Source: Trichosphaerium sp. ATCC 40318 (Eukaryota; Discosea; Flabellinia; Trichosidae). From it: a stretch of DNA of 64,000 nucleotides. A program made the position numbers and the translations under genes. Below, piece after piece: positions 21,250 to 33,715 of this stretch. Where the stretch lies: contig JALMLS010000065.1 in assembly GCA_038496445.1 (NCBI GenBank), positions 1 through 64,000 of the forward strand, read 5' to 3'. The notes beneath the pieces are model-generated. The model was given only the letters and a program-made list of their open reading frames with translations, was not told the origin of the DNA and searched no databases. How positions within the stretch are numbered: the stretch's first letter is position 1; each line of letters starts with the position of its first letter.

Positions 21250-23535
21250 ATGAATAGAATAACTCCGCCAACTGTAAAACAACTTGAAGAGTACTGTAAG
21301 GTATATGGCTTCGAGTACACGCCCGAACAAATGAAAGAAGTTCAAACACTCGTAACAGGTACCAAAATCAAATCATGACGCTTCTGACCTCTGCTGTAGG
21401 ATCTCTTAAGCCCTATGAGCTACTTTCTAGGTTACCAGATAACCAACCCAAGGTAATTGAGATCGTATGAGTGTACTAGCTATTAAAACGATATCGTAGG
21501 TCGAATATCCACGTTCTGGGTCATGGGAACCTGAAGATAACGAGTTTAACGCTTGGTATGTCAAATGCGACATCAAGGGCGCTCCAGTACGTTTAATTTT
21601 TTATTAATATCTCAACTTACTTTTCGCGTCAAGGAGGGAAAACTCAAAGGCAAAACTTTCGGTATAAAGGTACACAATCAAGTGAACAAAATCTCCTGCA
21701 GTATCAAACAAGTTTTGTTGTAAAAAAAAAGCCAACCAAGATTTGTTTTTATGGCCACGTGTCCAAAAGGACGACTTAAGTTAACTTGACGCTCCGTAAA
21801 CTTTTGTTTGACTTTTTTTTTAGGATAATGTTTGTGTTGCTGGTGTAGCAATGATGAACGGTTCGCACACTATGGAAGGTTATGTACCAAATATGGATGC
21901 TACTATAGTAACAAGGATACTGAAAGCAGGTGGCAACATTATCGGGTAAGTGCTCTTTTTTTGTAACTGCACACGTGACTTCTGCTTACTTTTTTCGTTC
22001 AGAAAGACCCACTGTGAGGATTTGTGCTTATCAGGAGGTAAACATATCTTGATCTAAGCTAAGACCTTAATAAACTCTTCAGGATCACATACGAACTTCA
22101 AGGCTCCTGTTCTGAATCCTCACAATAAGGAGTATGTTACTGGAGGTTCTAGTTCAGGTTCAGGAGCTGTTGTAGCAGGTGGGCAAGCTGATATGTCTAT
22201 TGCATGTGATCAAGGTAAACGCTAAAGGATGACTTCCTTTGAAAAGTACTAACACATTTAAAAGGCGGTTCTATTCGAATGCCAGCATGTTGGTGTGGAG
22301 TATATGGATTGAAGCCAACTTACGGACTCGTTCCGTATACTGGTATTATGACAATTGAGTACACAGTGCGTTCACACTCGTTGCATGTATAACAAGTTCT
22401 AAACCTATTCTTAGATTGATTCAGTTGGACCTATTTCCAAGACAGTAAGAGAAAATGCTACATTCTTGGAAGTCCTGGCAGGACCAGATGGTTTGGATGG
22501 AAGGTTCGGTGAAAAACACTTTTATTTTTTTTTGTTCTCGCGGGTACCTATTTACTTTGTAACTAGACAACATCTACCTCGCTCAATGTCATTTGACTAT
22601 ACATCAACTCTTGAGAAAGGTGTTAAAGGGTTGAAGATAGGTAGACTCGTTCAGGTACGTTTGTAATCGGTAGTAACTTTTTTTTTCTGAAAACCTTTTT
22701 TAGGGGTTCGCTAAAGATTGTGCTCCTCAAGTACAAAAAGACACCAGTTCTAAAGTTGATGAAGCCCTCCAAGTACTAAAGAGCCTTGGGGCTGAGATTA
22801 TTGATATCTCAGTACCTTTCCATGAGTATGGTCTTGCCATTTGGAGTGGTATAGCATTGTATGTTATTAACTAGTCGCTCAACTCTATATTTCTTAACAT
22901 GTTGGTTAGAGAAGGGAGTATCGATCAGATGATGAAAGGAAACGGTGTTGGCACAGGACATAGAGGGTTGTCAGTCACATCTCTTGCCCAACATTTCGCT
23001 GGATGGAAGAACAAAGCAAACGCTGTACGATCAACAAACTACCAAGTATTACTTATCAGATTGCTAATATTTCTTTACATAGCTTTCCGCTTCGTGCAAG
23101 ATTACCTTCTTGGCTGCTGAGCATGTACACCAGAAGTATCCAATAGAGTTTCACGCCAAGGCCCAAAATCTAAACCTCAAACTTACAGCCGAATACGATG
23201 CTGCACTTGCTAAAGTAGACGTACTTGCTATGCCTACCCTTCCTTTCCCTGCAGAGAAGATACCAGTAGGAGAAGAAAATACCATGACAACTGTTGTGGA
23301 TAGAGCATTCAACATGATTGGTAACACGTGCCCATTTAATTGCTCGGGTAAGACTTTTTTTTTAAATCACATTCTCAGTTTTTTCTTAATATTATACGTA
23401 GGTCACCCAGCCTTAACTGTGCCTTGTGGTGTCATGTCAGAGAACAGACCTATTGGCTTACAATTGGTTGGTAAATACTATGACGAAGCACTATTGTACC
23501 AAGTAGCCTACGCCTATGAACAGAGTCAAAAATGA
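21250..23535 (+). CDS. Amidase-signature hydrolase
   Basis: About 12 exons, ATG 21250, stop 23533-23535. The amidase-signature Ser-cisSer-Lys triad is intact: Lys in FGIKDN (near 21670, split by an intron), the Gly/Ser-rich [14 protein letters not shown] (near 22145-22180), and the nucleophile-region [12 protein letters not shown] (near 22210-22290). [14 protein letters not shown] and [11 protein letters not shown] follow in the usual order, and HPALTVPCG near the end completes the fold. The local pattern [12 protein letters not shown] is typical of bacterial and fungal acetamidase or aliphatic-amide hydrolases rather than GatA. It should hydrolyse small amides to acid plus ammonia. No signal peptide, so probably cytosolic. 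A polyadenylation-like AATAAA lies about 70 bases downstream. Confidence 0.9.
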
Positions 23536-23810
23536 CTTGTGTAAATGGTGTTTTCTTTTCAGATAGTGTACTTTCACTATTATAATTTGTTTGTGTTTCA
23601 TCATCAATAAAAGAGTGAAGCTTGCTTGCAAGGTAACATTAGACGCAAATAACCAAAGTTAAATAGTCACAAAACAAAGAATAGCATGTATTTGTTGGGT
23701 TATTGGGTACTTTGTTGTGTTAAACATTTGTACAATGAACAAATGCTAAAAGATAATGATAGGTGCTGGTTGGCAGTATTGTTGTTACAGCAAACTGCCG
23801 CTCATAGAGA

Positions 23811-24245
23811 TTAACCAAAGATATTCAAAAGTAGCTTTGTTGGAGTGGTAGCTATTGAAAAGTATCAAGAAAAATGAGACTGTTGTTTAATGTGGGTGAA
23901 GTGACATCAAAGAGATTGTGCTCTTTGTACTGATTTTATTGCTAGTCCATACACTCTGCGAAATCTAAACACTTACTTCCAGGGCATGGATAAAAGAAGG
24001 CACAACAGTAATACTTGTTCAACAGATGAGGACCGCAATCATGACAGGAACCAGCTGGGTTTCCAGGAGCAATCATACATGGTATCGCCTTTGAAGAACA
24101 GTAAGAATGTGGTTGGGTATTCAGTACTTTTTTAAAATCAAGTTGTTCGTACTTCAGTCATACTGACGAAGAATAAAGTAGCAAGTGCAAAGAGGATAAA
24201 AGTTGTTGAGGTGCGCATGTTGTAATGGATTGAGTTATTTGATTT
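23811..24245. repeat. Left terminal inverted repeat, copy 1
   Basis: Imperfect reverse complement of 25915-26354. Starts TTAACCAAAGATATTC. Homology ends inside the unit just past the peptide gene start, near an AAAATCAAATAAC stretch. Confidence 0.75.
23942..24218 (-). CDS. Secreted 8-cysteine peptide, paralogue A
   Basis: Two exons, ATG 24218, stop 23942-23944. Exon 1 encodes a textbook signal peptide (MRTSTTFILFALATLFF, then VSMTE). A 64-base GTACG...AAAG intron follows. Exon 2 encodes a mature peptide of about 48 residues: IPCMIAPGNPAGSCHDCG, then YYCCAFFYPCPG, then KCLDFAECMD. Eight cysteines could form four disulfides. Lies in the left TIR. Closest to paralogue D at 49421-49697 (shared PHLLNKYY and C-terminal Asp). 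No family recognised; the size and cysteine pattern resemble secreted effectors, antimicrobial peptides or signalling peptides. Confidence 0.75.
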
Positions 24246-24249
24246 TTTT

Positions 24250-25914
24250 TCACATGTGATACTCTCCAACTTTTTTGTGTCACATGTAACGCTATCACAG
24301 TGTAGACGATACCAAATATTCTTTCAACCCAGGTACAGAGATTGTGCATATCTTTTTATTTACGACCATTTTCCAAACTCACACCTTATTGAGATAGACA
24401 ATACAAATACAAAGGAATAAAAAAAAACAAATAATTCTGCTGTTTGGCTACGGTATCGCCCCTTTGTGATTCAAACTATATCCAAAAACGTGCTTTATAG
24501 GTTCCAAAAACACCTGAACCACTTAATCTAAGTATAAAAGCATCACGTTTGCATTTTTTGGTGAACAAAAAATATTGTTTCGCTTTCTAAAATTCTCCAA
24601 AAAAGAAGTCGTAGTTGTGTACTGTTAACCAACTTCAAAAAAGTGTTGGTAGAATATAGTTATACGTATGTATTCTATTGGGAGAGAATACTCGAAAATA
24701 AGCTTTGAGAACTGTGGTTTTACCACGATAGGCACCAATCTGGGGTTGTTGTATGCATTACGTAAAGCTGCCCTTAAACCACAGAATATATTTTGGTATA
24801 TGACACGTGGTACCTTTTTCTTTCCCGTATGTGAAAAAACGTTTGTGTAAAAATTATATAATTTGTCACGTGATAAATCAAGTATAGTATCATACATATC
24901 ACACAGTTCTTATTGTTCAAATTCTCTACTTTTTTTCACACCCCTAAAAAGTGTTGTGATAGCGAAGTAAACCTTCAAAGGCAAGGAGTTTCTTGGGAAA
25001 AAAAAAGGAGAGAATTTTGAATTCTGTAGTAATTTTGTGATTTTATTCATTTCTCGCGTTCAATCCACACATTGTTGACGTAAGGTTTCAGAGTTAATAC
25101 AAGGGTACATGATATATTTAGGATGTAAGAATCGCAAAAACCAAAAACACAACTTTTTCTGTGTTTTTTTTGTTTTTTGTTTCTTGACCAATAGATGTTT
25201 GTATTTATGGACATAATCCAATAAGAACGAGGGAGGAAAAAAACTCACTAAACGGAGAAAAGTGCAGCTTTTACCGCTAAACCCAAACAGAAAATTGTTT
25301 TTGCTTATGCTTCCAAAATGTCTTATGCCGTTTTGTGCACTCTATGGTAGCAAGTTTGGCATGAACAAATAATTCTCCATTTCAACTTACACATTGCAGT
25401 TTTTTTGTACTATTTTTGGTTAGACATACTCACCCCTGCCAATATAATTATACCTACACTGTCTGAACCTACCAGACAGGTTTATATGTTTCTACAAGGC
25501 ACATAATCTTGTGTGAGTTAATACTACGCGACACGTTGTTTAAACAAGGCTTTTTAAGACCTATAGGAGTTATTGGAGTTCAAAGTGATACCACTTCGAA
25601 TATTTGGGACACGTGCAACAAAAACGTTTTGTTTTGGTCAAGTTCATATTTCCATATGAAGGTTTTTTTGACGAGTGGAACAAACGTGTTTTCTACCAAC
25701 ATTTATAAAAACTATGAAACGGGAAAGCGCTCTCGAAACTTATAACACAACCAACCCAACCCAAACCATACTTGGAACAAATAAGTACAATATCAGTGTA
25801 TAAATTAAAACAAGAAACTAGCATGTTAAAAGGGTATTTTACAGACAACCATTCACATGTGATCTTATTTCCCGCATTCTTGACAATTTGTGTAACAAAT
25901 GTCATAGATAGTAA
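24250..25914. other. Core of repeat unit, copy 1; degraded coding remnants
   Basis: A minus-strand frame at 24625-24897 (YDTILDLSRDKLYNFY, then KKKVPRVIYQ) is homologous to the longer frame at 48746-49159 of the other copy, but it stops earlier because of indels. Other frames (25060-25248; 25509-25745) are also shared between copies. No intact gene can be built here. A CACGTG core lies at about 24807 and again at 24870. Confidence 0.5.
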
Positions 25915-26354
25915 ACAAAAAAATCAAATAACCCAATCCATTACAACATGCGCACCTCAACAACTTTTATCCTCTTTGCACTTGCTACTTTATTCTTCGT
26001 CAGTGTGACCGAAGTACGAACAACTTGATTTTAAAAAAGTACCAAATACCCAACCACATTCTTACTGTTCTTCAAAGGCGATACCATGTACGATTGCTCC
26101 TGGAAACCCAGCTGGTTCTTGTCATGATTGCGGTCACCATTTGAACAAGTATTACTGTTGTGTCTTCTTTTATCCATGCCCTGGAAACAAGTGTTCAGAT
26201 TTCGCAGTGTGTATGAACTAGCAATAAAATCAGTACAAAGAGCACAATCTCTTTGATGTCACTTCTTCACCCACATTAAACAACAGTCTCGTTTTTCTTG
26301 ATACTTTTCAATAGCTACCACTCCAACAAAGCTACTTTTGAATATCTTTGGTTA
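25915..26354. repeat. Right terminal inverted repeat, copy 1
   Basis: Partner of 23811-24245. Homology begins near 25915, just upstream of the paralogue B start, and ends at CTTTGGTTA (26354). Confidence 0.75.
25948..26221 (+). CDS. Secreted 8-cysteine peptide, paralogue B
   Basis: Same two-exon design as paralogue A. ATG 25948, signal peptide, intron after VTE (GTACG...AAAG), stop 26219-26221. The mature part reads IPCTIAPGNPAGSCHDCG, then HHLNKYYCCVFFYPCPG, then KCSDFAVCMN. All eight cysteines are kept. It differs from A by a one-residue deletion (HHLN versus PHLLN) and several substitutions. Its mature sequence as read is the same as paralogue C (47488-47761), in the other unit. Confidence 0.75.
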
Positions 26355-27024
26355 CAAGTACTGCCCATCGTACAAAATATGAGCCATGGAAAAGTAAGTA
26401 AACATGGTAATATAGTGTCATCATTTTTATCGACATTCAACGTTTCCTGGTTTGCTGTTATATCCAAGCAATCGTTGAACTCAACCTGTAGCCATTAAAC
26501 AATGCTTAACGCTACTTGCTTGCCTTCATCTTCAATCAGTGGAGTTTTGCCAACGCAATACAGAAAACTAATTTTAGTTAGTCAACACCCAAATCTAATT
26601 GCTTCCCACAAGGTACTTTGGCCAACAACAGAAAATAGCAATTGTGCTTGAATATCGCTTTAGATCACGTGATTAACTATTTACACTTTCCTATTAAACG
26701 CTAAAAACCAGACTGGCCAGTCACGTTATTTCCGCAAAAAACAAGACCCAAAACCGCTAAATAAGGTTAGTGATATTGTAGACCTTTCGTATCTTTCACC
26801 AAACAGTTGTATTAAAAACAAGTACGCTGTACGAGTATAAAAACATACGTACATTATGAAGACATTTTCGAGAAATCTCTTTGTGTTTCTGATGCTCTTC
26901 TCATTTTTAACTGAACTGACTTAACACGACTAAATAGTTTTCAGTCGTGTAAAATTTTCTCGGATCGGCCATGTTTTTTGTCCGGAACGGACCCACGGGC
27001 TATTCTTAAACATATAAAACAATT
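26355..27024. other. Intergenic with hairpin-forming repeats
   Basis: No coding exon seen. About 95 bases before the SDR start is an 11-base inverted repeat (TTAACACGACT ... AGTCGTGTAA), followed by a small GTCCG-gaa-CGGAC palindrome near 26980. These may be promoter elements. A TCACGTGA site lies near 26665. Confidence 0.4.
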
Positions 27025-28527
27025 ATGGGTAACACAACAAGAGCAGCAACAAAGTTCAGCTATAAAAGTACAGGAGACGAAGTTCTACAACATTACAATA
27101 TTAACCTGAAGGGTAAAACAGCGATTGTAACAGGTACTCTACCTCCATTACCATGTATCCTTACTTTGAGCTTAGGAGCGAATTCTGGTATAGGTATTCC
27201 CGTTGTACATGTGACGTGGCTCTTTTTTTAATCAAACAATGTGCTAGGGTTTCACACAGCACGTGCTTTTGCGAAAGTTGGAGCTAGGACTATATTAGCA
27301 TGCAGAAACCCTGAAAGAGGTAACGAAGCAGTAAGAAGAATTCTAGAGCATCTCGAACAGTCAGGTATCAAAAACGATGAAGTCTCTTTTGCCAAAGTAC
27401 GTTGTTATCCATCACGTGTTTGTAAAGTTGATAACTAACTAACTTGTTAGCTTGACTTGGCATCTTTGGAGTCAGTAAGAGATTGTGTTAAAGCACTGGA
27501 TATTCCAAAGCTCGACATTCTTGTTCTAAACGCAGGTAAGTTTTCTAGTTCTCTAGTATTACTGCAGTATTTATTTCGTTCTTAGCCGTTGGACCTAATG
27601 AATCAAAGAGAAGTGAAACTGTTGACGGGTTCGAACTTGCCATTGGCGTTAACCACTATGCTCATTTGTACGCTTTTAAACTACTGACATAAAAGTTTTT
27701 TGTGTTAACTTGTTTCTCTATGCAGCCTGTTAACGCATTTACTGATGCCTAAACTGAAGAAAGCAGGCGATGCGCGTGTTGTAGTTGTATCAACAAGTAT
27801 ACATGGCTCAGGGAAACGTATGTTTTAGGAATACTAAGAACGCTTTCTAAACAGTTGTATTTTTAGTGGATATGGACGATTTGCAATGGAAAAAGAGGAA
27901 ATACAATGTGCGTCATTGCTTTTTTGTTAGGTTAGCTAAATATAAGAAAGGGTTTCACTTGTTATCTAACCTCAAAATTGGCTAACGTTCTCTTTACAAG
28001 TACGACAAACGAACGGTGATTTTTTGATTAAAATTCCGCTTTCGCTGAACCTAAAGCCTAACGTTCTGTTTACAGCTGAGTTACAACGTCGCCTTACTGC
28101 AGAAAAAAGTGATGTTACCGTCAACTCCCTAAACCCAGGTAATACTATAGGATAAATTTTATGCCTAACAAGTGATTCTAGGAGGTGTATTCTCACCCGG
28201 ACTTGAAAACATTATCCGATCTTACATTGGTCCTTTTACACCACTAACAAGCTACTTTTTCCTCACTGGAGAACAGGTACAACATTCCCAACTATCAACT
28301 TAACCAATTATATAGGGTGCTGCTACACCTTGTTACGTTGCTTGCAGCCCTGAAATAGCGGGAACTGGTGGAAAATTCTATGATTATTGCAAGGTATTTG
28401 TTATCTTGACGATGGTATTTTTTCTAACTTTGTTTCAACTCAGGAATCGACAACATCTAAGCAAGCTCAAGATGAAGACTTGGCGAAGTTGTTGTACGAT
28501 AGAACAATAGAAGATCTTGGGTTATGA
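27025..28527 (+). CDS. Short-chain dehydrogenase/reductase (retinol-dehydrogenase/WWOX type)
   Basis: About ten exons, ATG 27025, stop 28525-28527. The cofactor motif TG-ANSGIG is split over two introns (27135-27200). Then FHTARAFAKVGARTILACRN, DLASLESV, and LVLNA-VGP with the Asn of the NNAG-type region. The catalytic Ser is in VVVSTSIHG, and the YxxxK motif is YLTSK (near 27970), followed by LANVLFT. The order and spacing match classical SDRs of the retinol dehydrogenase/WW-domain oxidoreductase group. It should use NADP(H) or NAD(H); substrate unknown. Starts MGNTTRA, so N-terminal myristoylation is possible, although position 6 is Arg rather than Ser or Thr. Confidence 0.88.
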
Positions 28528-29078
28528 ATAATCGTTTAATACAACAATCAATGATATGTTGGTCACGAGAATAAAAACAAAAATCAACTGTAGCTTTTAG
28601 ATGTTGAAAAGTTTTTGTCTTCGTCTGTATCATTCCACGTCAAGTCTAGTGATTTGTTTTTAAATGGTTTTATTGCACATCGTATGCTTCAACCATCTTT
28701 GGTGTCATTAACATGCTGTAAGCTACAAAATGACGTTTCGCTTGCCAACCGGCAATTTAAATACAACTACTATTAAAAACGGCAACTAAGAATAACCTCC
28801 TCTAGCTAGTAACTCGATGGCTGGCCTTCATCTATGTTTCAAGGAATTCAACTATATGTAGCATCAAAAATGCAAACACTTCCACGCTTTCAACCACGGA
28901 TCTTTGGTGACTGTTCACCAATGTTTGTAGCATGTGAGGACAATCCACACTATTAACATATCATTAACCATTGCAACAGAAAGGTGATATGTACTCGTAA
29001 AAAGGAGTTTTTACAAAGTTAGAAAATGAGCTAACGGTTTTTTTTTATTTGAGCTTTTTTTATTTTTTGCTTTCGTTT
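28528..29078. other. Intergenic between convergent genes
   Basis: About 550 bases between the SDR stop and the stop of the minus-strand basic protein gene. No exon or repeat recognised. Confidence 0.4.
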
Positions 29079-30509
29079 TCAATCACGCAATTCACACGGC
29101 ACGCTCAAAGTGAATGTTCCTGATAGACGATGTGGCTGCTTCCTCTTTGTTGGTTTTATAAGTTGACGAGCACTACTTGGTCTATGCAGCACTACTTTAG
29201 GTTTTGTAATGCGCTTTTTAGACCTCATGTTGTAAGACAAACCGCTTGTTAATGAAGACGATCGTTGACGTTGAGAAGGTCTCTGATGGATAGGTAGGGG
29301 TGTTCTATAGTATGTACATTAGCTCGTAATGTTTAGGATAAGGTAAAAGGTACGCACGAGTTAGATCTAGGAACTCTCTTCCTTCTAGGAGATTTTCCAA
29401 CAAACGAAAAACTAAGTTTTCGCCTTCTTGGTATGTCTTCTTCTTCAGACGCTTTAAAAGGGTTAGAAGTGCGTCTTATGGTTTATTGACGTACTAGATT
29501 CGCTCATAGATACTTGCTCAAAGTTAATAAGCTCACAATCGCTGCCTTCGGCGTTTGGTAGTCGTTTCTTTGATGTCTTTCTTTTATTACTTGATCTTGA
29601 TGATCTAGACGATAGAATCATTCTAGAAGACCTTTTAGATCTTTTAGTTTCCAAAAGAGCCTTTTCCTTTGCGATAATTTTTTGTATTTCTAATTTACGC
29701 TTTTCTTGCTCCTATGCTACGTAAGTACTCTGCAATACGCATTAAACGGTACTACATACCTTTATTATAGAAGGTACATGCTCAAAATAGGCATTCTAAG
29801 AGAAGAAAGTGAGCAAAACAGTAATAAAAAAAAACCAAACCAAAAAAAAAAAACGGGAAAGGTCTTACTCGTTGACTGGTCTACAACGTACATGATTAAC
29901 CCTCATAAACGCACAAAAGCACCTCGCAACAAAAGAAGACCTACATCTAAATGTGTATCTAATAAAAACCATTAAAAATAATCGAGTTGGCCCAAATTTA
30001 GATATTTCTAACCTATCATGTCCTATACCGCCTTGTCTCTTTACTTCTACTGTGAAATTGGATCCTTTTAACCAGTATTTAGCGAATGCAACGTCTAATT
30101 TTACAGTCTAAAGCCGTAAGAACAACCCAAAAGAAGAGTCATATTTTACGCACTACGAGGGTATCAGCGTTTGTTATTTTGAGGCTGTCTTGATCACAAA
30201 CAAGTGCATGACGTTCGTAAACCAAGTGTTTGTTACTACTTGTTGATTTTGATCGTGGTGTTACCATAACATCTTTACGAGCTATTCTTTGGGACTGATT
30301 GAGCTGTTTAGGTTTTACTGGACGAGCGCGATAAACCAATTTTGATACAATCCCTTTAATAGCTGGTTTGGCTGTACTTACACAATGAGCAATGAACGCA
30401 CAACGGCTATAAAACCAAAACACATACCGCTAACTTCTTCGAGAGGAACCTTTGTTTCGGCTTTCACGTAGAAGATATTCTTCGTCGTCAATAAAAAAGC
30501 TTCTGTCAT
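29079..30509 (-). CDS. Basic Ser/Arg-rich multi-exon protein, unknown
   Basis: Minus-strand exons: about 30430-30509, 30150-30390 (GIVSKLVYRARPVKPKQLN, then PRSKSTSSNK), 30000-30115 (VAFAKYWLKGSNFTVEVKRQ), 29470-29710 (coiled EIQKIIAKEKALLE, then RSSRSSNKRKTSKKRLPN), and 29079-29440 (RPSQRQRSS, then LSGTFTLSVPCELRD), with the stop at 29079-29081. The product is strongly basic with a coiled coil, which fits a nuclear, chromatin- or cytoskeleton-associated protein. Two frames compete for the first exon: ATG 30509, or an acidic DDEEYLLRESR reading. No domain family recognised. Confidence 0.5.
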
Positions 30510-30883
30510 CTGTGTGTAATTTTGATTTTTTTGATTAAGAACCCGAGAACTCGATTCTTAGTCATCCACAATTTACTTCGAATAGTTGTAAACATCTTCA
30601 AATTACCATAGACAAACGCTTCTTTGCATAAACCAAAGTACACGTAAACTATTCAGTTCTTTTTTTGGGCAAAATCGGTTAAGTCTCTGTATGTGTGGAA
30701 TCTACAATTTGTCTAGTTGTTGTTCTTAGGGATAGTTCATTCAGTTCATGCAAATAGTGTGCGAATCTAAGTCTGCAACAAACGAAGTTATGCTTAAACG
30801 TTCAAAAGTAAGTAAGCACATTCAAAACCTCGTATGACATACGAGCGAATGTAGCCAAGACTAAGCGATTTAGAACCGCTATT
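30510..30883. other. Intergenic, nothing recognised
   Basis: About 370 bases between two minus-strand genes. It probably contains the promoter of the downstream basic protein gene. Confidence 0.35.
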
Positions 30884-31752
30884 TTATTTGGTTTCTGAGA
30901 CTCTATTTTGCTGCTTTTTCATCAGTAGTTTACATATCTCAAGCGTTAGCTCTGAGACACCTTTGTTCGTCTTACAAGACACTAAATTGTAAATTAAAAA
31001 AAAACGAACTGCAAACCTCAGTACGTACCTTTAACGTGTGTAGCACGCAATTTTGCTGCTAAACTGGTAGTTTTATCTTCGTTATCATTCTCCACTTCAA
31101 TGTCACCCTTCAGTGTGACTATAATAGATGAAGCTCCTTTAAACCGAGATCCAACATCATCATGCTGGGATCCAGTAAGAAAGAAACGATTTATCGTAAA
31201 ACCTGCTGGGATATCTTCGTACATCATCCCTGATCTGATCCAAATGTGCAGTGTTTCCTTCGTTGTGACAATAAATCACAACGACGTCAGACAGTTTATA
31301 TAACTCAGTACAGTCCATTTGACTATAAGCATCATAAATAAGAGCAGCCTAAGAACACGAGTGAGATAGTCACTTTTTCACCAAACTCTTGCCCCACAGC
31401 ACTGACTGCGCGTAGATTATTCCTTCACCGCGAAGTTTGAATAGTTTTAACAAAACAGAACGTACAATGCAGCATTTTTCGCTTTCAGCTCCAATACATG
31501 TATATACTACATGCTGAGGATCTTTAAAGTCTGATGGATCTTCTGTAAACGCATTCCCTATCAAACAATGCGCAAGCGTTGTTTTACCACAAGATGGCGC
31601 TCCCACAACGACTACCTTAGGTAATGCATGCTTTTTATTCTTTGGAGCACGACCACCTATCTGGATTGTTTAGAGCTTAAACCTTTCGCTGTATCGCGTA
31701 CTTGTACTGTTGTTGGTACAAAATCCGAACTTGAAACGCTTCTATTGCCCAT
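30884..31752 (-). CDS. Atypical Ras-superfamily small GTPase, possibly myristoylated
   Basis: ATG 31752 begins MGNRSVSSSDF, which fits the N-myristoylation pattern (Gly2, Ser at position 5 or 6). After an intron comes VVVVGAPSCGKTTLAHCLIG, a P-loop of the form GxxxxGKT. Later exons give DAYSQMDCTELYKLSDVVVIYC and FFLTGSQHDDVG in the place of the NKxD base-recognition loop, and the last gives LVSCKTNKGVSELTLEIC, the SAK-type loop and final helix. Stop 30884-30886. There is no C-terminal prenylation cysteine; the chain ends VSETK. The frame shift between 31290 and 31210 needs another intron that I could not place exactly. GTPase class is fairly safe; the subfamily is unknown. Confidence 0.62.
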
Positions 31753-31992
31753 TGGTTGAAGACCATAGAAACTCGAGAAATTTCAACCTTTTTAGAAAGA
31801 ACACAAAAAAAAGATTGCTGTTAAGTAGCGCAAAATGAGCGCATACGTATAAGAACTTGTTTTTATACTTAGTGAAAGGGTACAGAGCCAACAAGCTTTT
31901 TTGGAGAATTACAAACCTAAAATTGAAATGCCAAACTGTGAGAAGCCGTAGTTTGTCGTCAAACAATAAAATAATACGTATTAAATACATAT

Positions 31993-32793
31993 TTATTGTT
32001 GGCGGTTAAAAGTCATACCACTAGGGGGAAAATAGAGTATTTGCACATCACTCTCTCTATCACTATACAGAGATCCGTTGTGGTCATGAAACGACGTCAA
32101 AACGTATTCATCAAGCTGTACTTTTCCACCACAAATCTGAGAAGTTACCCAAGCAATACCAGCATTCACTTGTGGTAATGTGCAACCTGAGTAATCCGCC
32201 AAGCTAAAATCATTGCCTGTTGTACAATCAGACTTAGTGATCACGTGTGTCAACGCACAGAACTGCTCATACGGTTTAGTAATACTCTCTTGTTTTGCCT
32301 CTGATTTATTGTAGTCCCGACGTCGGGTTTTCATGGGCTCTAACGCGTTATGTTTTGGATTAGAGTCAAAATATGTCTATCAGTCAAAACATCCTTCGCA
32401 GACTCATAAACTCGTTTCGTGTGCGTTGTAAATGTTTGCAAGAGTGACTTAGGCAATGAAGAACGCGTCAAGGTGGATTTTAATGCTTCTAGCGTCTACT
32501 GGAGTAGATTTAGATTGTGTCGCGACCAATCGGTTTAAAGCAGACCAAAAAGACAATTTCAAAATATGTTGTCGTCGTTACAACAATAGAGGCAGTAGTA
32601 CGTTGCAATCAATCCGTTAGAATAATTTTTTTTTAGGACTTTGGTTTATAAACCGCCAAACATCCTTAAATTAGTTTCTTTTCGCATGGAAACACAGTAG
32701 TAGTTCTTTTTGCGTAGCTACAAAATGGTTTAATAGATTAAAGTCGGTAACAACGAGTTTACACTTGGTACGCTTACGCTTAGGGCTTGACAT
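31993..32793 (-). CDS. Small cysteine-containing protein, unknown
   Basis: Exon 1 from ATG 32793 (MSSPKRKRTKCKLVVTDF) is basic. Downstream exons near 32390-32480 (TLTRSSLPKSLLQTFTTHTK) join, through a short GT-AG intron of about 35 bases, to a long last exon of 31993-32375. This has KPYEQFCALTHVITKSDC, then SGCTLPQVNAGIAWVTSQIC, then YVLTSFHDHNGSLYSDRESD. Stop 31993-31995. The last exon is clearly protein-like with four cysteines. I do not recognise the family. The joins between exon 1 and the middle exons are tentative. Confidence 0.5.
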
Positions 32794-33715
32794 TTTTTAA
32801 ACGCACCAGAATTGAAGATTTTTTTTTTGTGCAAATGTCAATGACAAGCAAGGTAAACTTACGACACGTAACATGTCAAAACGCAAATTACTTTTTTGAC
32901 ACATTGGTCAAAAAATAAACGAAATTGGGAATTTTTTTTTCTCGTTATCGGTTGTCAACACTGACGTACCACATAATGTGAAAGGGTGGTTTTCTTATCA
33001 TACAAAATGCTGGCAATAGGTTTAAAATACGCAAGTGCCATGTTCAAGTTAAGGCGCAAGAAGGAGCGTTGTTTGTCTCCGGCCACCGTGACTCTAGATT
33101 ACGTAGAAACATTATCTAATGCTAATGAAAATTAGTCTAGACGCCGGAGGAGGTACACAACATTGTGGGGTGTCCGGTGCGTGGTACTAGAAAACGTACA
33201 GTTTATAGTCATTAAAATGACAGCAAACTTCACTACCGAGCTCACATGTACACTTCTTTATGTCAGAAAGCCATAGGTTTATCAACATTGCGAGACGAAC
33301 AACGGTGAAGCGTACACAATATTCGTAGCGACAAATGAAGAACCTTAAGCGACTAAGTTGCGCTAGGCGATAAAAATGAAATAGCTCCATGACATTTGCC
33401 TCTAGCAAAGTTCCGTAGCACTACATTGATACCCAACACTCTTAGGGATCAAAAATACTGATTACAAAGAAAGTGTCACTAACAACCAAAGCTGAGGTTG
33501 TTTACGCGTGTAAAGTGCCAAAACAGCCGAAAATTAAAAGTTAGAAAACGTTACATTTTTAGTAGTTTCTCCTTTGTTCTTTTATAAGTCACGAAGAACC
33601 TAAACGAACAAACTGATCGCCCGGCGCAATGAGTAACAGGTAATGCAGCATTTCCAAGTGGTTTTGATTGTTTACACGCTTATGAGTAAAAAGGCACCTT
33701 GGTGACTCTGAAAGC
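32794..33715. other. Gene-poor stretch
   Basis: About 920 bases. A 42-codon plus-strand frame from ATG near 33007 (ends NANEN) and a 73-codon minus-strand frame near 33187-33408 exist, but neither has a recognisable feature or consistent splice partners. No supported gene. Confidence 0.35.

Larger units (their letters stand above)
23757..26354. mobile_element. Composite unit with long terminal inverted repeats, copy 1
   Basis: The ends (about 23811-24245 and 25915-26354) are inverted repeats of about 435 bases, each containing a complete secreted-peptide gene transcribed outward. Between them is a 1.7 kb core with ORF remnants. The whole unit reappears, reverse-complemented, at 47355-49888. 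Outer homology stops at CTTTGGTTA on one side and extends about 54 bases further on the other (to 23757). The long TIR structure and a second copy suggest a mobile or formerly mobile unit, but no transposase was found and target duplications are not evident. Confidence 0.6.
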
